Assembly (NCBI GenBank): GCA_031316155.1
Contig: JALDRB010000017.1
Coordinates: forward strand, 1 to 64,000
DNA from: Candidatus Scalindua sp.
GTDB lineage: Bacteria; Planctomycetota; Brocadiia; Brocadiales; Scalinduaceae
DNA: 64,000 bases
Direction: 5' to 3'
Positions 9,030-18,387 of the stretch are shown here, one piece after another. A program made the position numbers and the translations under genes. The notes beneath the pieces are model-generated. The model worked only from the letters and a program-made list of their open reading frames with translations. It did not search any database and was not told the DNA's origin. How positions within the stretch are numbered: position 1 is the first letter of the stretch; each line of letters opens with the position of its first letter.

Positions 9030-11399
9030 TTATTTTTTTTTCTGGATAAATCTCTCCTCTGCCCTTTCTTTATATTCAGTCGCATCCTTCTTGTTTCCAA
9101 ATGACAATACATCCATGGGGCACGCAGTTACACACATTCCACAACCGATACAGCTGGTATTGAAATTCCCGAAATCCTCCTGCTTCATGGCGTACTGCAT
9201 GACCGGTATGCCAACCTGGCAGTAACGTGAGCACTCGTGGCAACTGATACATTTGTCGTTGGCCCTGATTTTGAATCGGCCTTTCAGCCGGTGGCTGAAG
9301 ATATCCATCAGCTTTGCCAAGGGACACCAGTACCGACACCAGACCTTTCCTCCGAGAAATGGATACAGGGTGACAGGGATAATACCTACAAGCCACACAT
9401 CAACGATAATTTTGTACCAGTAAACATTTGCCTCTGCCGATTTAACCTGGACTCCTAAAATGTCCTTCAGCAGCATTATTCCGGTAACAATGAAAGCCGC
9501 CCAGAGAATAAAAACATTCATCTTCTCCCATTTAATGCTTCTATTCCCTTTTGGAGCCAGGACACGCCAGCGGTTGCCGAGGGTTTCGGCAAGTCCACCA
9601 CAACCACATATCCAGGTGCAATAACGCTTTCCGTGGAAAAAAGCAAAGATGGGGAGAATTCCAAACGTTAAAATCGCTCCCCAGACAACCCATATTTGAT
9701 GCGGATCATAGAAGAAGGTATAGAAGAATAGCGGCCAGGCATATACGATGCCATATGTTCGCCATGGCTGTTCTGCGAAATTCGGGTCATTCGCCAGTGC
9801 ATCTCCTACCCACTTATATTCTACTGCAAGCTGGAACAGGAACTCCGGAATGATAAAGAACATGATCCACTGAAACCCGATAAGTGAGGAGTAGCGGAGG
9901 ATCTGTAATCGATCTTTCTTATCAAAACCCCACTGTTTCATAGCATAAACACCAAAGGCAGTCATTACTCCTGTATAGAGAACGGTATACCAGAAAGTCC
10001 ATGGCCTTCCAAAGAATGAGAACAGTGCATTGCCCCAGCCACGGAATGGCCAGAACTCAACGCCACTCCCTATCTTAACTCCGTAAATTGTGTAGCATAT
10101 AAGAAAAGTAACACCCAGCCACGAGAATCGCTCTTTCTTTGCGAAACCACCATAAAATAGAGCAGTCAAACCGGTAAAAAAGAGTGGTGCACCAAATAAA
10201 TGAGGTACCCAACCGAGAAGATATTTGTTCCAGTCGTGGCTGTCTCCTCCCCATATCGCGAGACCCGCAAGTGACAGGATCGTGAAACCGAGGCAACGCC
10301 ACAGGCTTCCGGTCCATTCCCCTTCGAGTTGGATTCCCTGGTCCCTGAGAAACTTTACCGGTAACTCCGCACCGATAAGTACAAACGCATGCTGGTAGGA
10401 AATTATTCTGGTAGCATTTTCTCCTTTTGTATTATTTATCTTGATTGTTGCAGAGCCTTCCCCGAATTCCGTCACCTGAGAGTTGAAGACAACATCTATT
10501 TTTCCATCCTGAACCGCCTTATCGAGTTTTCTTCTGTTCTCTTTGAACAGCCTGACGAAGGCGTCTTTCCGGTAACTCAGTATTACGTGGTTCTGTTCAC
10601 TCAGTACAAGGGCAGCTTCCACGGCACTGTTCCCGCCACCAACTACAATGATCTCTTCATCGCGGTAGTGTTTTGGAGCATAGAGACGATGATATACCTC
10701 TTCCCGGTCTTCTCCTGGAACTCCCAGCTTACGCGAATTACCACGCTGACCGATAGCCAGAATGACCCGGCGAGCCTTGAAGATTTTACCGCGTTGAGTT
10801 TTAACGGTAAAATTCTTTCCCTCCCTGACTATGCTTTCAACTCCCTGATCGATCTCGACGTTAAGACCGTTTTCATTGATAATTTGATGCCAACGGTACA
10901 GTAAATCTTCTTTTTTTGCACCGTCAAGCCATAGTTTGCCTTTGGGTGGAATCTCATCGGGTTCTGCGTATACCCATTTCCCCTCGGGAAAATTTTCGAT
11001 TGTCGTTGCAACCTTTTCCTTTTCCAGGACAATGCAGGAGAGTCCTCTCTCTTTGGCCTGCAGTGCTGCATTGAGCCCGCTGGCTCCGGAACCAACCACG
11101 AGAATATCATAAACACCCTCTTCATCGGTCCTGGCGTCTGAATGTTTCGCAATTTTCTCTATGACGCTGTAGCCCTGTTCCATCGCCAGTTTTATAACAG
11201 GCGCACCGGCAATATCACCTATAACATATAAACCCGGTATGTTACTCTGAAAGTTTTTATTAAACGAAGGACGTGGGGCTTCGTTCGTACCACTGTTCAA
11301 AATTAAGAGTAACCATTGTTCGAATCTTCGAAACGGGTTATAGATTTTTCCAGAGCTCCCGGTTTTTTGAGATAATTCAGTTATATGAGGAGTTTCCAT
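9030..11399 (-). CDS. FAD/NAD(P)-binding and NapH/NosR-type Fe-S membrane fusion protein
   Basis: A 789-residue fusion. The N-terminal 90 residues look like the end of a flavin domain (GLYVIGDIAGAPVIKLAMEQ). Next comes a thioredoxin-reductase-like FAD domain (ILVVGSGASGLNAALQA, about residue 100) with an NAD(P) site (IIVVGGGNSAVEAALVL, about 245). Several membrane segments follow (about 365-640), then a NapH/NosR-like part with CTWICGCGG and CRYWCPLAK, and two 4Fe-4S ferredoxin motifs (CISCHECSRYCQVG, CIGCGMCVTACP). The layout suggests transfer of electrons between NAD(P)H and a membrane or quinone acceptor through FAD and Fe-S clusters. The substrate is unknown. A partial duplicate lies downstream at 7593-8038. 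The start at ATG 11399 is plausible, but an upstream partner is not excluded. Confidence 0.75.
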   Translation of the reverse strand: METPHITELSQKTGSSGKIYNPFRRFEQWLLLILNSGTNEAPRPSFNKNFQSNIPGLYVIGDIAGAPVIKLAMEQGYSVIEKIAKHSDARTDEEGVYDILVVGSGASGLNAALQAKERGLSCIVLEKEKVATTIENFPEGKWVYAEPDEIPPKGKLWLDGAKKEDLLYRWHQIINENGLNVEIDQGVESIVREGKNFTVKTQRGKIFKARRVILAIGQRGNSRKLGVPGEDREEVYHRLYAPKHYRDEEIIVVGGGNSAVEAALVLSEQNHVILSYRKDAFVRLFKENRRKLDKAVQDGKIDVVFNSQVTEFGEGSATIKINNTKGENATRIISYQHAFVLIGAELPVKFLRDQGIQLEGEWTGSLWRCLGFTILSLAGLAIWGGDSHDWNKYLLGWVPHLFGAPLFFTGLTALFYGGFAKKERFSWLGVTFLICYTIYGVKIGSGVEFWPFRGWGNALFSFFGRPWTFWYTVLYTGVMTAFGVYAMKQWGFDKKDRLQILRYSSLIGFQWIMFFIIPEFLFQLAVEYKWVGDALANDPNFAEQPWRTYGIVYAWPLFFYTFFYDPHQIWVVWGAILTFGILPIFAFFHGKRYCTWICGCGGLAETLGNRWRVLAPKGNRSIKWEKMNVFILWAAFIVTGIMLLKDILGVQVKSAEANVYWYKIIVDVWLVGIIPVTLYPFLGGKVWCRYWCPLAKLMDIFSHRLKGRFKIRANDKCISCHECSRYCQVGIPVMQYAMKQEDFGNFNTSCIGCGMCVTACPMDVLSFGNKKDATEYKERAEERFIQKKK

Positions 11400-11575
11400 T
11401 TCAACCTTTGTGCATTAATCATTTAGTACTTTAACGCAGAGGTCGCAGAGAAAAAAATATCTCTGTTGTAAGGGGTCAGAATTTTTAACCCCTTCTTTCG
11501 CTCAGTGTTAAAGTAATGTAATAGTATAGAAATTTTTATTTTAAATGTAAGTGAATCAATGTAATACAATCTTTT

Positions 11576-11768
11576 TGTGCGTTAGCACATATTCAAAATG
11601 GCGTCAAGCAAGCGACCTGCCCTGTAGAATAGATTATTTCAGGTTACTTGTTATGTTAAGCAAAAAGAGGAAAGCGTCTAACCTCAAATGTCCTCTTAAG
11701 TATTATTCAACAGGGCAAGGATGCCGTTGCAGCAATTTTGACAGAGTTGTGCAGGATGCACTAACTCG
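11576..11768 (+). repeat. Family A repeat, copy 2 (with an internal insertion)
   Basis: Starts GTGCGTTAGCAC (hairpin), then AAAATGGCGTCAAGCAA, the stem TGCCCTGT...ACAGGGCA, GGATGCCGTTG, AGCAATTTTGACAGAGTTG, and the hairpin GTGCAGGATGCAC ending CTAACTCG. About 60 extra bases are inserted inside the TGCCCTGT/ACAGGGCA loop compared with copy 1. It overlaps the 3' end of the next minus-strand gene. Confidence 0.75.
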
Positions 11769-12399
11769 TTTTCACCATTAAAACCTCTGATTCAGACATT
11801 GGCGTAAGTGAAGCAGCACAATTGATGCAGCTCTCTGCAGCAGGATGGTTCGAATAGTGACATTTTGGACAATAGACCGCGTCAAAGGTAGTGGCAATCT
11901 TAGTACCTCTCAGTCCGAATTTACCACTCTTTTTAGGCAACAACCTGATGATCAGGATACCAATCACGGGCAGGAGAAAACCTACTATGAAAGCAGGGAG
12001 AGCTGATCGATGTGAAACAATGGCCAACGCTGCCGAGACTCCTCCGGAAACGATTGCGACAAGTATGCCTACTCCCATCCACATCCATTGGTCTGATATC
12101 GGATGGGCCTTTTGAAAAACGGTATTAAGGAATCTGGAATCACCCTGGAAGAGTGCACCGCGCGGTTCAATCTTGAAGACTAATGCATCCAATTGATTCT
12201 CCCGGACAGCGTTTTCCCACTTTCTGAGACAATTTCCTCCATGGGTGTGATAAAGAAGACCCCTATACATCACGTGTGTTCCCGCTTCATCTACGGGTTT
12301 ATTGCAGATAAAGCATGTATCTCTGCCTTCGGCGCAGTAAACGGATGCAGAGAGAATCAGTAGTACAGCGAGTGTTTTCAAATTTATACGCCAAATCAT
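11761..12399 (-). CDS. Secreted/membrane zinc-ribbon protein, unknown function
   Basis: 212 residues. A signal peptide is likely (about residues 1-22, ending VYCAEG). A CFICNKPVDEAGTHVMYRG segment followed by HTHGGNC resembles a LIM/zinc-binding knuckle. Two membrane segments (about 107-125 and 133-150) follow, and then a C-terminal zinc ribbon (CPKCHYSN...CINCAASL). No family name is known to me. Its 3' end overlaps the end of family A copy 2. It lies between the flavin/Fe-S protein and the radical SAM-methyltransferase, all on the minus strand, but the gaps are too wide for a tight operon. Confidence 0.7.
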   Translation of the reverse strand: MIWRINLKTLAVLLILSASVYCAEGRDTCFICNKPVDEAGTHVMYRGLLYHTHGGNCLRKWENAVRENQLDALVFKIEPRGALFQGDSRFLNTVFQKAHPISDQWMWMGVGILVAIVSGGVSAALAIVSHRSALPAFIVGFLLPVIGILIIRLLPKKSGKFGLRGTKIATTFDAVYCPKCHYSNHPAAESCINCAASLTPMSESEVLMVKTS

Positions 12400-12818
12400 T
12401 TATGTTGTTTCCTTTACTACCATCTAAATTCCACTTAACTTCATAACCTGGACTAGCCAGAACCAAAATGTGGTGGTTAAATTACCCGCCCGGATGAATC
12501 CGTTCAGACGTGCAAACATCAATTTACAAAAGCCAAATAAATTTCAAATTACAATGTTCAAATTATCGAATCAGTTTGCTCACCCTGTTAAATATATATC
12601 CTTAGAATTTTATTTGCCCTTAGAAAAAAGATGGCTTTTGAAAGTTGTTCTTATGACATCATACTAAATGATTTAACAGGGTAAAGAATTTTGTGTTTGT
12701 TTATTGGAAATTATTTGTTATTTGGAACTTGTTATTTGGTGCTTACCCGTCCACCCGACTCATCCGAGAGGTCTTATTAATTTCAGGAAAAATCACTTAA
12801 CTTAGATAATATTTTGTC
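12400..12818. repeat. Intergenic stretch with family D repeat copy 2 and a P module
   Basis: A P-like palindrome (12484-12511, CCCGCCCGGATGAATCCG) is followed by the two arms of family D: AAATTTCAAATTACAATGTTC (about 12528) and TTGTTATTTGGAACTTGTTA (about 12715). The two arms are roughly inverted copies and recur at 54.3-54.5 kb. No gene was seen. Confidence 0.55.
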
Positions 12819-15353
12819 TCAACAACACGAAATACCCTCTTCTGAGGCATTGCAACTGTAAGATGTGCTATTCACTTCATCAGGATTAATGATGGTAAAC
12901 TGACCGAGATAGGGCTGTTTACTGAGCTTTTTCGCCGTATCAGTGCATATGACAACCGGTTCATTTCTTGGGAAGAGGTGGCCCTCTTCATCCACAATTG
13001 CCTTAAATGGGCCATGATAGACCGCCTTCTGTCCGGCGTACACACAACCATCCTTCTTTTCAAACTTATATCCTCGCACCGTTACAGAATGGAATGAATA
13101 CCCCTCCACCTCCTTCCAGAAGAGCTTCTGGAGTATCTGAAGTCCGTAAAATCCAGCCTGTTCAAGGTATGCCAGAAACTCTTCTTCGGTTAATGCACCG
13201 CTGATACACTCTCCCCACAACTGTTTATTGACTCTTAAATGGGGAGGCGTTTCCTCCACTGATACAATATCCGATATGACAACTCTTCCGTTATCTTTTA
13301 ATATACGCCACATTTCGTCAAAAACGGCTTTTTTGTCAGGAGAGAGATTGATGACACAGTTTGAGGTGATGATGTCGACGGTACTATCGTCAACAGGAAT
13401 TTCTTCCAAAAACCCCTTTCTGAATTCCACAATATCGTAGCCGAGGTTTTGTGCCACTAAACGCCTGTTTTCATTGGCAACTTTCAACATCTCATCAGTC
13501 ATATCAATCCCGTAAATCTTTCCGTTCCGGCCAACCCTCTTTGCGGCGATAAAGCAGTCAATACCCGCACCGGAACCCAAATCAACCATTGTCTCACCTT
13601 CCGATACCCCGGCTATTGTCGTCGGACTTCCGCAACCGTAAAATCTGTCCAGAACCTCCTGCGGGATATGGCTCGTATCTTCCTCTGAATTCTTGGTCGG
13701 GCAGCACAGGTCCTCCTGAGGAGTTTCTGCTGCATTCCCATAAAACTCACGCACGCTACTCCTGGGTTTATCAACGTCAAAAGAGAGTACACAGTTTGAA
13801 TGGAGTGTGCGAACAGATGGTTGATGATTTTTGATTTTAGGAACTGAAGCTTGTTCTTCTGTCCCGCAAACGAGAGAACCTTCACCCATTGAGCGGAAAA
13901 CGACAGGTGCACTGAAACCTGTTTTTCTTTCCGATATCTTTTTGCGTGTCTCCGCGAGTTCGAAAATGACATCATTCACTATCTCCTTGTGTAATTCACA
14001 GTAAGGGTCCAATGCATGCACACCAACGTTCCTGGGATAACTATCATGTATCAGTTCGGTTCCGTTTTCAGAGTAGAAGAACGAGTGTTCAATGTCTCCT
14101 CCTCCACAGATAAATTTAATGTGACAGGCCATACACTGTTCCTTATTCCTGATTGATGCGCTTCTGAAAGCTTTACTCACCCTGCTGTTTTTCCAGACTT
14201 CTCTCAGTGATTTCTCCAGCACACTACCACATCTGAGATTCTCATGGCCGGCGAAAGAAGCAGATGGGTAAACCTCTCCATCTGAATAGACGCACAAACT
14301 ATCGTAACAGGCATTTCCCAGATCATACCGTGTACCTCTCATACTGTTTGCCCTGAATTTATAAGCGTCAAGATTATCAACTGAAATATCCTGTTTCTGC
14401 GCAATACGTTTTACCTCTCTTGTCACTTCAATTACCTTATCGATTGATGGAAAGAAATCATGACCGTTATCGGTCACCCTCCCTCTTTTATGAACCCAGA
14501 GCAGATGGTGCGTCTTTACCCCTAACTTTGCAATCAATTTTGTCGTTTCCGGGATATCTTCAATATTGTCATTTGTCACTACCGTCGTTACCGTTGGAAG
14601 ATATCCAATTTTGACAATACTCTTAATTCCTTCAACAATGCGTGAAAAACTTCCTTCTCCTCTTACCTGATCATTGATCTCGGGTTTTGATCCATCAAGA
14701 CTTATCTGAATTTTCAATCGTGCCCTGTCAAATCTCTGCAACATTTCCAGGGTTTCACCTTTCAAGAGTGTTCCATTTGTGAGGAGAATCAGCTCTGCTT
14801 TTTTGATATTGCAGACATATTCAACAAGTTCAAAGATGTCTTTCCGGATAAATGGTTCTCCCCCGGTGAAAAAAAAACGACCTGTTCCCAACTCAACAGC
14901 TTCGTTAATGATCTTTTTTATGGCATCAGTAGATAGTCCTTCATCTCCCTGGGGAGATGAATTCACCAGGCAGTGCGAACAGGTCAAGTTGCAGCTATTA
15001 TTCGTGTGAATCCACAGCTCATTGAGTTTGTCTGCCTGAATAAAATCTGATCTGCCGGTATAATCTGTTTTTTCAATCGGCTCTGAAGAGAGAAATTTGG
15101 CTCTTATCAGGTCTTTGAGAAATGTATGGATGTCTAACCACGCCTTTGTATGATCCATCTGAAAATTGTTTGCGTAGTCGAATAGTAATGTATTAAACGT
15201 GCTCCCCTCTTTAATATTTTTTACAATCTCGCATCCTCTTTTATCAGTAACAATCCAATTTGGTGTTTCAGGGTCAATAAGGAGATAATACGAATCTCTT
15301 TCTATCTGAACATAATCGGGTACGTAAAATGTTGATTTGTCAAGTATGTACAT
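12819..15353 (-). CDS. Radical SAM/SPASM protein fused to an ArsM-type arsenite methyltransferase
   Basis: An 844-residue fusion. Residues 1-90 resemble a PqqD-like peptide-handling segment. The radical SAM core has CNLTCSHC (C121, C125, C128) and FTGGEPF. A SPASM region follows with NACYDSLCVYSDGEVYPS and CMACHIKFICGGG. After a linker, a class I methyltransferase begins with the Cys pair ...EDLCCPT and the SAM motif MVDLGSGAGIDC. It then has SNCVINLSPDK and GECISGAL, which match the As(III)-binding cysteines of ArsM/AS3MT. The tail ends in a Cys cluster (SCNASEEGISCC). Known ArsM proteins methylate arsenite. The fused radical SAM half suggests a further C-As or peptide/organoarsenic modification. 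That part is inference. The gene stands alone with a wide upstream gap. Confidence 0.8.
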   Translation of the reverse strand: MYILDKSTFYVPDYVQIERDSYYLLIDPETPNWIVTDKRGCEIVKNIKEGSTFNTLLFDYANNFQMDHTKAWLDIHTFLKDLIRAKFLSSEPIEKTDYTGRSDFIQADKLNELWIHTNNSCNLTCSHCLVNSSPQGDEGLSTDAIKKIINEAVELGTGRFFFTGGEPFIRKDIFELVEYVCNIKKAELILLTNGTLLKGETLEMLQRFDRARLKIQISLDGSKPEINDQVRGEGSFSRIVEGIKSIVKIGYLPTVTTVVTNDNIEDIPETTKLIAKLGVKTHHLLWVHKRGRVTDNGHDFFPSIDKVIEVTREVKRIAQKQDISVDNLDAYKFRANSMRGTRYDLGNACYDSLCVYSDGEVYPSASFAGHENLRCGSVLEKSLREVWKNSRVSKAFRSASIRNKEQCMACHIKFICGGGDIEHSFFYSENGTELIHDSYPRNVGVHALDPYCELHKEIVNDVIFELAETRKKISERKTGFSAPVVFRSMGEGSLVCGTEEQASVPKIKNHQPSVRTLHSNCVLSFDVDKPRSSVREFYGNAAETPQEDLCCPTKNSEEDTSHIPQEVLDRFYGCGSPTTIAGVSEGETMVDLGSGAGIDCFIAAKRVGRNGKIYGIDMTDEMLKVANENRRLVAQNLGYDIVEFRKGFLEEIPVDDSTVDIITSNCVINLSPDKKAVFDEMWRILKDNGRVVISDIVSVEETPPHLRVNKQLWGECISGALTEEEFLAYLEQAGFYGLQILQKLFWKEVEGYSFHSVTVRGYKFEKKDGCVYAGQKAVYHGPFKAIVDEEGHLFPRNEPVVICTDTAKKLSKQPYLGQFTIINPDEVNSTSYSCNASEEGISCC

Positions 15354-15568
15354 GTAATTGTTGCCCCCAATTCCTAACTGCTATAGTAATTTGTAAATAT
15401 TTTTTAAATTCTCTACGGTGTAATATTTCAGTAATATTTATCAAAAGATTATTTGACAATCAGTTGACAGTTATTTTCCTCTATCTTTTCAAGGATGGAC
15501 TTGTATTTTACTGCCTTGACTCTTAATATTCATCAAAAAAAGGATTGTTGTTAACGATTCAGTTTAAA

Positions 15569-16702
15569 TCAACCGGAATATTTATTTAATAACCAGTAGG
15601 CGCCACCGCTGAAAATAGCGGCTGCCGGTAGTGTTACAATCCATGATAGGAGTATTTCTGACACCATACGGGTATTAATGCGCTTAGTCGTTAAACCAAT
15701 ACCAAACAGAGATCCTACTGATACATGTGTTGTCGATACCGGCATGCCAAACCTGCTGGCAAAGATGACGAGCATACCGGTAACCAGGTTTGCCGTAAAT
15801 CCCTGACCATGATTTAATCTGGTGATTTTATTGCTCATGGTTTCAGCTACTTTTCTCGCATTGAGAAGCCCCCCTGCAGCCATACCAAAAGCAACTGCCA
15901 TCATACCCCACTCTATCGCCAGTCCTTTGATTAATAATAAGAGAGCCACAATCTTAGGGGTATCATTCACGCCTCTGGCAAAACTCACAACACCTGCAGA
16001 ACAGAAGTGCAGATAATCCAGCAACTTCTGGCTGTTCATACCCAGAAAACTCCCCTGGTACCTTTCCACACAGTTTTCCTTTTTATCAATCATGGCGCTG
16101 ATGGAGCTGCCACATCTTATGGAAAGGGCGTCAACCGATTGAGTTACCGGTAGTATCTTTTTTTTGTCACCTATACCTATACAGAGACACCACTCCTTGG
16201 TTATACCCGATCGAATCCGGATAGTGCGCAATAAAATATAGAGGACACCTCCGAAGGCCGCCGCCATAAAAGGGCTTATGACGAGTGGGAGAAAGAATGA
16301 GTTCCCTAAAATTATAAGATTTATCTGAGAACCAATGGCAACAAAACCTGCCCCCACCAGGGAACCTGTTAAGCTGTGTGTAGTTGATATGGGAAAACCC
16401 GTAACCGTGGCGGTGATAACGGTAATGGCTGAACCGATTGCCACAGCGGTAAGAAATTCAGGAGATGCGGAGACAACCTGCGGAACCAATCCTTTTCCTG
16501 AAAAGGTCTTAACCAGGGCATGAGCAAAGAATATCGAAGCGACTGAACCCGCAAACGTTGTAATAGTAGCCCATCTGATCGCATTTTTGTAATCTGTGGT
16601 TTTACTGCCGAAGAGGGTGGCTACTCCTTTAAAGTTGTCGTTCGCACCGTTTGAATATGCAAGAAAACATGTCGCTAGAAAAAGAATTAGCAAGAGTATC
16701 AT
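15569..16702 (-). CDS. PiT-family inorganic phosphate transporter
   Basis: 377 residues, almost all membrane segments. The two signature repeats of the PiT family are present: SNGANDNFKGVATLFGSK near the N-terminus, and FARGVNDTPKIVALLL in the second half, each with a following GFPISTTH/GMPVSTTH motif. PiT carriers import phosphate (with H+ or Na+) across the inner membrane. The central hydrophilic loop (about 170-220) is short. No PhoU-like partner gene lies next to it. The start at ATG 16702 gives the usual family N-terminus. Confidence 0.9.
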   Translation of the reverse strand: MILLLILFLATCFLAYSNGANDNFKGVATLFGSKTTDYKNAIRWATITTFAGSVASIFFAHALVKTFSGKGLVPQVVSASPEFLTAVAIGSAITVITATVTGFPISTTHSLTGSLVGAGFVAIGSQINLIILGNSFFLPLVISPFMAAAFGGVLYILLRTIRIRSGITKEWCLCIGIGDKKKILPVTQSVDALSIRCGSSISAMIDKKENCVERYQGSFLGMNSQKLLDYLHFCSAGVVSFARGVNDTPKIVALLLLIKGLAIEWGMMAVAFGMAAGGLLNARKVAETMSNKITRLNHGQGFTANLVTGMLVIFASRFGMPVSTTHVSVGSLFGIGLTTKRINTRMVSEILLSWIVTLPAAAIFSGGAYWLLNKYSG

Positions 16703-16871
16703 CTGTTTATTATCCCTTATTTATGTAATAGTTAAAAAACTGTTTCTACGTTGAGTGAATCAAGAAACTTGTTTTTTCTCCATAATCGAAAATCTTGCCA
16801 TATTTCTTGATCTCTTTTCATTTTAAATTTTGTAACTAAACCTGCTCCATTTCACAAGTGGTGAGCAGCAA

Positions 16872-17642
16872 TTATTGTTTGTTTAAGCTCCAATCGTAAT
16901 CAAGATACTTTATGGTAACCTTATTACTCTTTATAAATTCTGTATCATCAGAATTCAAATACCGTACAACATAATCTTCAATTTTTTCGCCACTTTTAAT
17001 AAAATCTCCTTCATACCATTTAAAAATAGGGGAGAGATATAAGACACCGTTTTCCCTGTCAAGATAGTTACTGCTCCTGTCATTTATAAATGATACCGCT
17101 TGTGCTTCCAGCTGCTCTTCCAGTTTTTCCGCTCTGTATGCATCTTTTAATAATTTCGGACAACTCATAGAAGCGCAATTAATAGCAAAATGTATCCTTG
17201 GCTCCCGAAACGCCTCTCTCAGCTTTTCATTCTCCAGTTCCTGCAGAGTAATTTTCCCGTTCTTCGTCTCGAAATTCTTTCGTTTGAAAAAGCTGTGAGG
17301 AATCCACCCTGCATCAAGCACACTCTTAATCGGGTACTCTTCCAGCACTCCCTGTAAGACAAATGCGTTATATGCGTTTATCCAGAATGCCAGCCGATGT
17401 GTATCGGAAGGCAGATCATCGGGATCTGTATGAGAGAGATATTCAATGTATTTCTCAAATTCATCATCTTCCTTGAGTCCCTTATAATCAACCAACCCAT
17501 TCTCTGAAACATAACGGTTCAGGACAGTATCAAACAGGAAATCCGGATCTGATTTTTCAGATGCGGATACATGAACTGCCAGACCGCAAGCTATTATAAG
17601 AAACAACATCGTCATTATCATTTTCATTATTATCTTCTCCAT
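16872..17642 (-). CDS. Exported DUF547 protein
   Basis: 256 residues with a signal peptide (hydrophobic stretch about residues 8-26, ending VHVSASEK). The DUF547 core is clear: DTHRLAFWINAYNAFVLQGV, VLDAGWIPHSFFKR, and HFAINCASMSCPKLL. The domain is widespread in bacteria with no settled function. A second ATG three codons later could also serve. The gene stands alone on the minus strand. Confidence 0.85.
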   Translation of the reverse strand: MEKIIMKMIMTMLFLIIACGLAVHVSASEKSDPDFLFDTVLNRYVSENGLVDYKGLKEDDEFEKYIEYLSHTDPDDLPSDTHRLAFWINAYNAFVLQGVLEEYPIKSVLDAGWIPHSFFKRKNFETKNGKITLQELENEKLREAFREPRIHFAINCASMSCPKLLKDAYRAEKLEEQLEAQAVSFINDRSSNYLDRENGVLYLSPIFKWYEGDFIKSGEKIEDYVVRYLNSDDTEFIKSNKVTIKYLDYDWSLNKQ

Positions 17643-18387
17643 GGGTATTCAAAGGTATTATCTTAGTAACCTGTAACCGTCCAGATGTCTGACTTAATCT
17701 GTAGTTTTGTTATCCCTCAAGCTTTCGTCAAGACTCTTATCATATTTTACATGAAAATATTCAAATAGTGCACAAGCAATTGGAATTACAACTTCTCTTT
17801 TGAACACATATATCTTTTGCCTACTCTCAAACTGTTAATGTCTCTATTCTTTAACACAAGGCGATTCCTTTCTCATACAGTTTGTTAATAGTTTTACTCT
17901 CGTTCTAAATATATGCATAGGGAATTCAAAATTTTTTACATGTGCATTAGCACATACCCAAAATGGCGTTAAGCAACGACATGGATGTCGTTATAGCCAT
18001 TTTGAAAGAGTAGTGCATGAAGCACTAACTCGAAAGACAAATTATATAAGAGAAATATTCCAGAAAAATAAAAAACTAAGAAAAACTTAATCATAATTAT
18101 TGCCTCTGGAATGTTTTGTATTGCATAACAACCCCGCTCATTTATAATATTTCATTAGAACAGATAGATTTTATAAATTTCAAATCTCAAATGGCAAATC
18201 AAAAACAAATCACAATACCAAATGTCCAAAACAATTTTCAGTTTGTTAAAAATATAGAAAATGAAGGCATTACAATATGAAGCATGCCTATGAGGAAGAG
18301 ATACGACTAGAAATAGAGAGAAGTAAAAAAGCACTGGATGCAAAATGTGTTTTGTGGCAAGCCTGATAGAAGGCAGGAAAAGTAATA
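17643..18387. other. Leader region of the defence island
   Basis: Contains family A copy 3 (17941-18032), an AT-rich patch (18178-18245) similar to the arms of family D, and a 29-codon frame (18277-18366, MKHAYEEEIRLEIERSKKAL...) ending 22 bases before hsdM. That peptide may be a fragment of a helical protein. I cannot assign it. Confidence 0.4.
17941..18032 (+). repeat. Family A repeat, copy 3 (minimal form)
   Basis: The cleanest copy. TGTGCATTAGCACA hairpin, then a nested stem AAAATGGC...GCCATTTT enclosing the perfect hairpin AACGACAT-GG-ATGTCGTT, then the hairpin AGTGC-ATGA-AGCACT and AACTCG. The outer stem shows CC/GG pairs not present in copy 4, where the right arm reads GCAATTTT. Confidence 0.8.
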
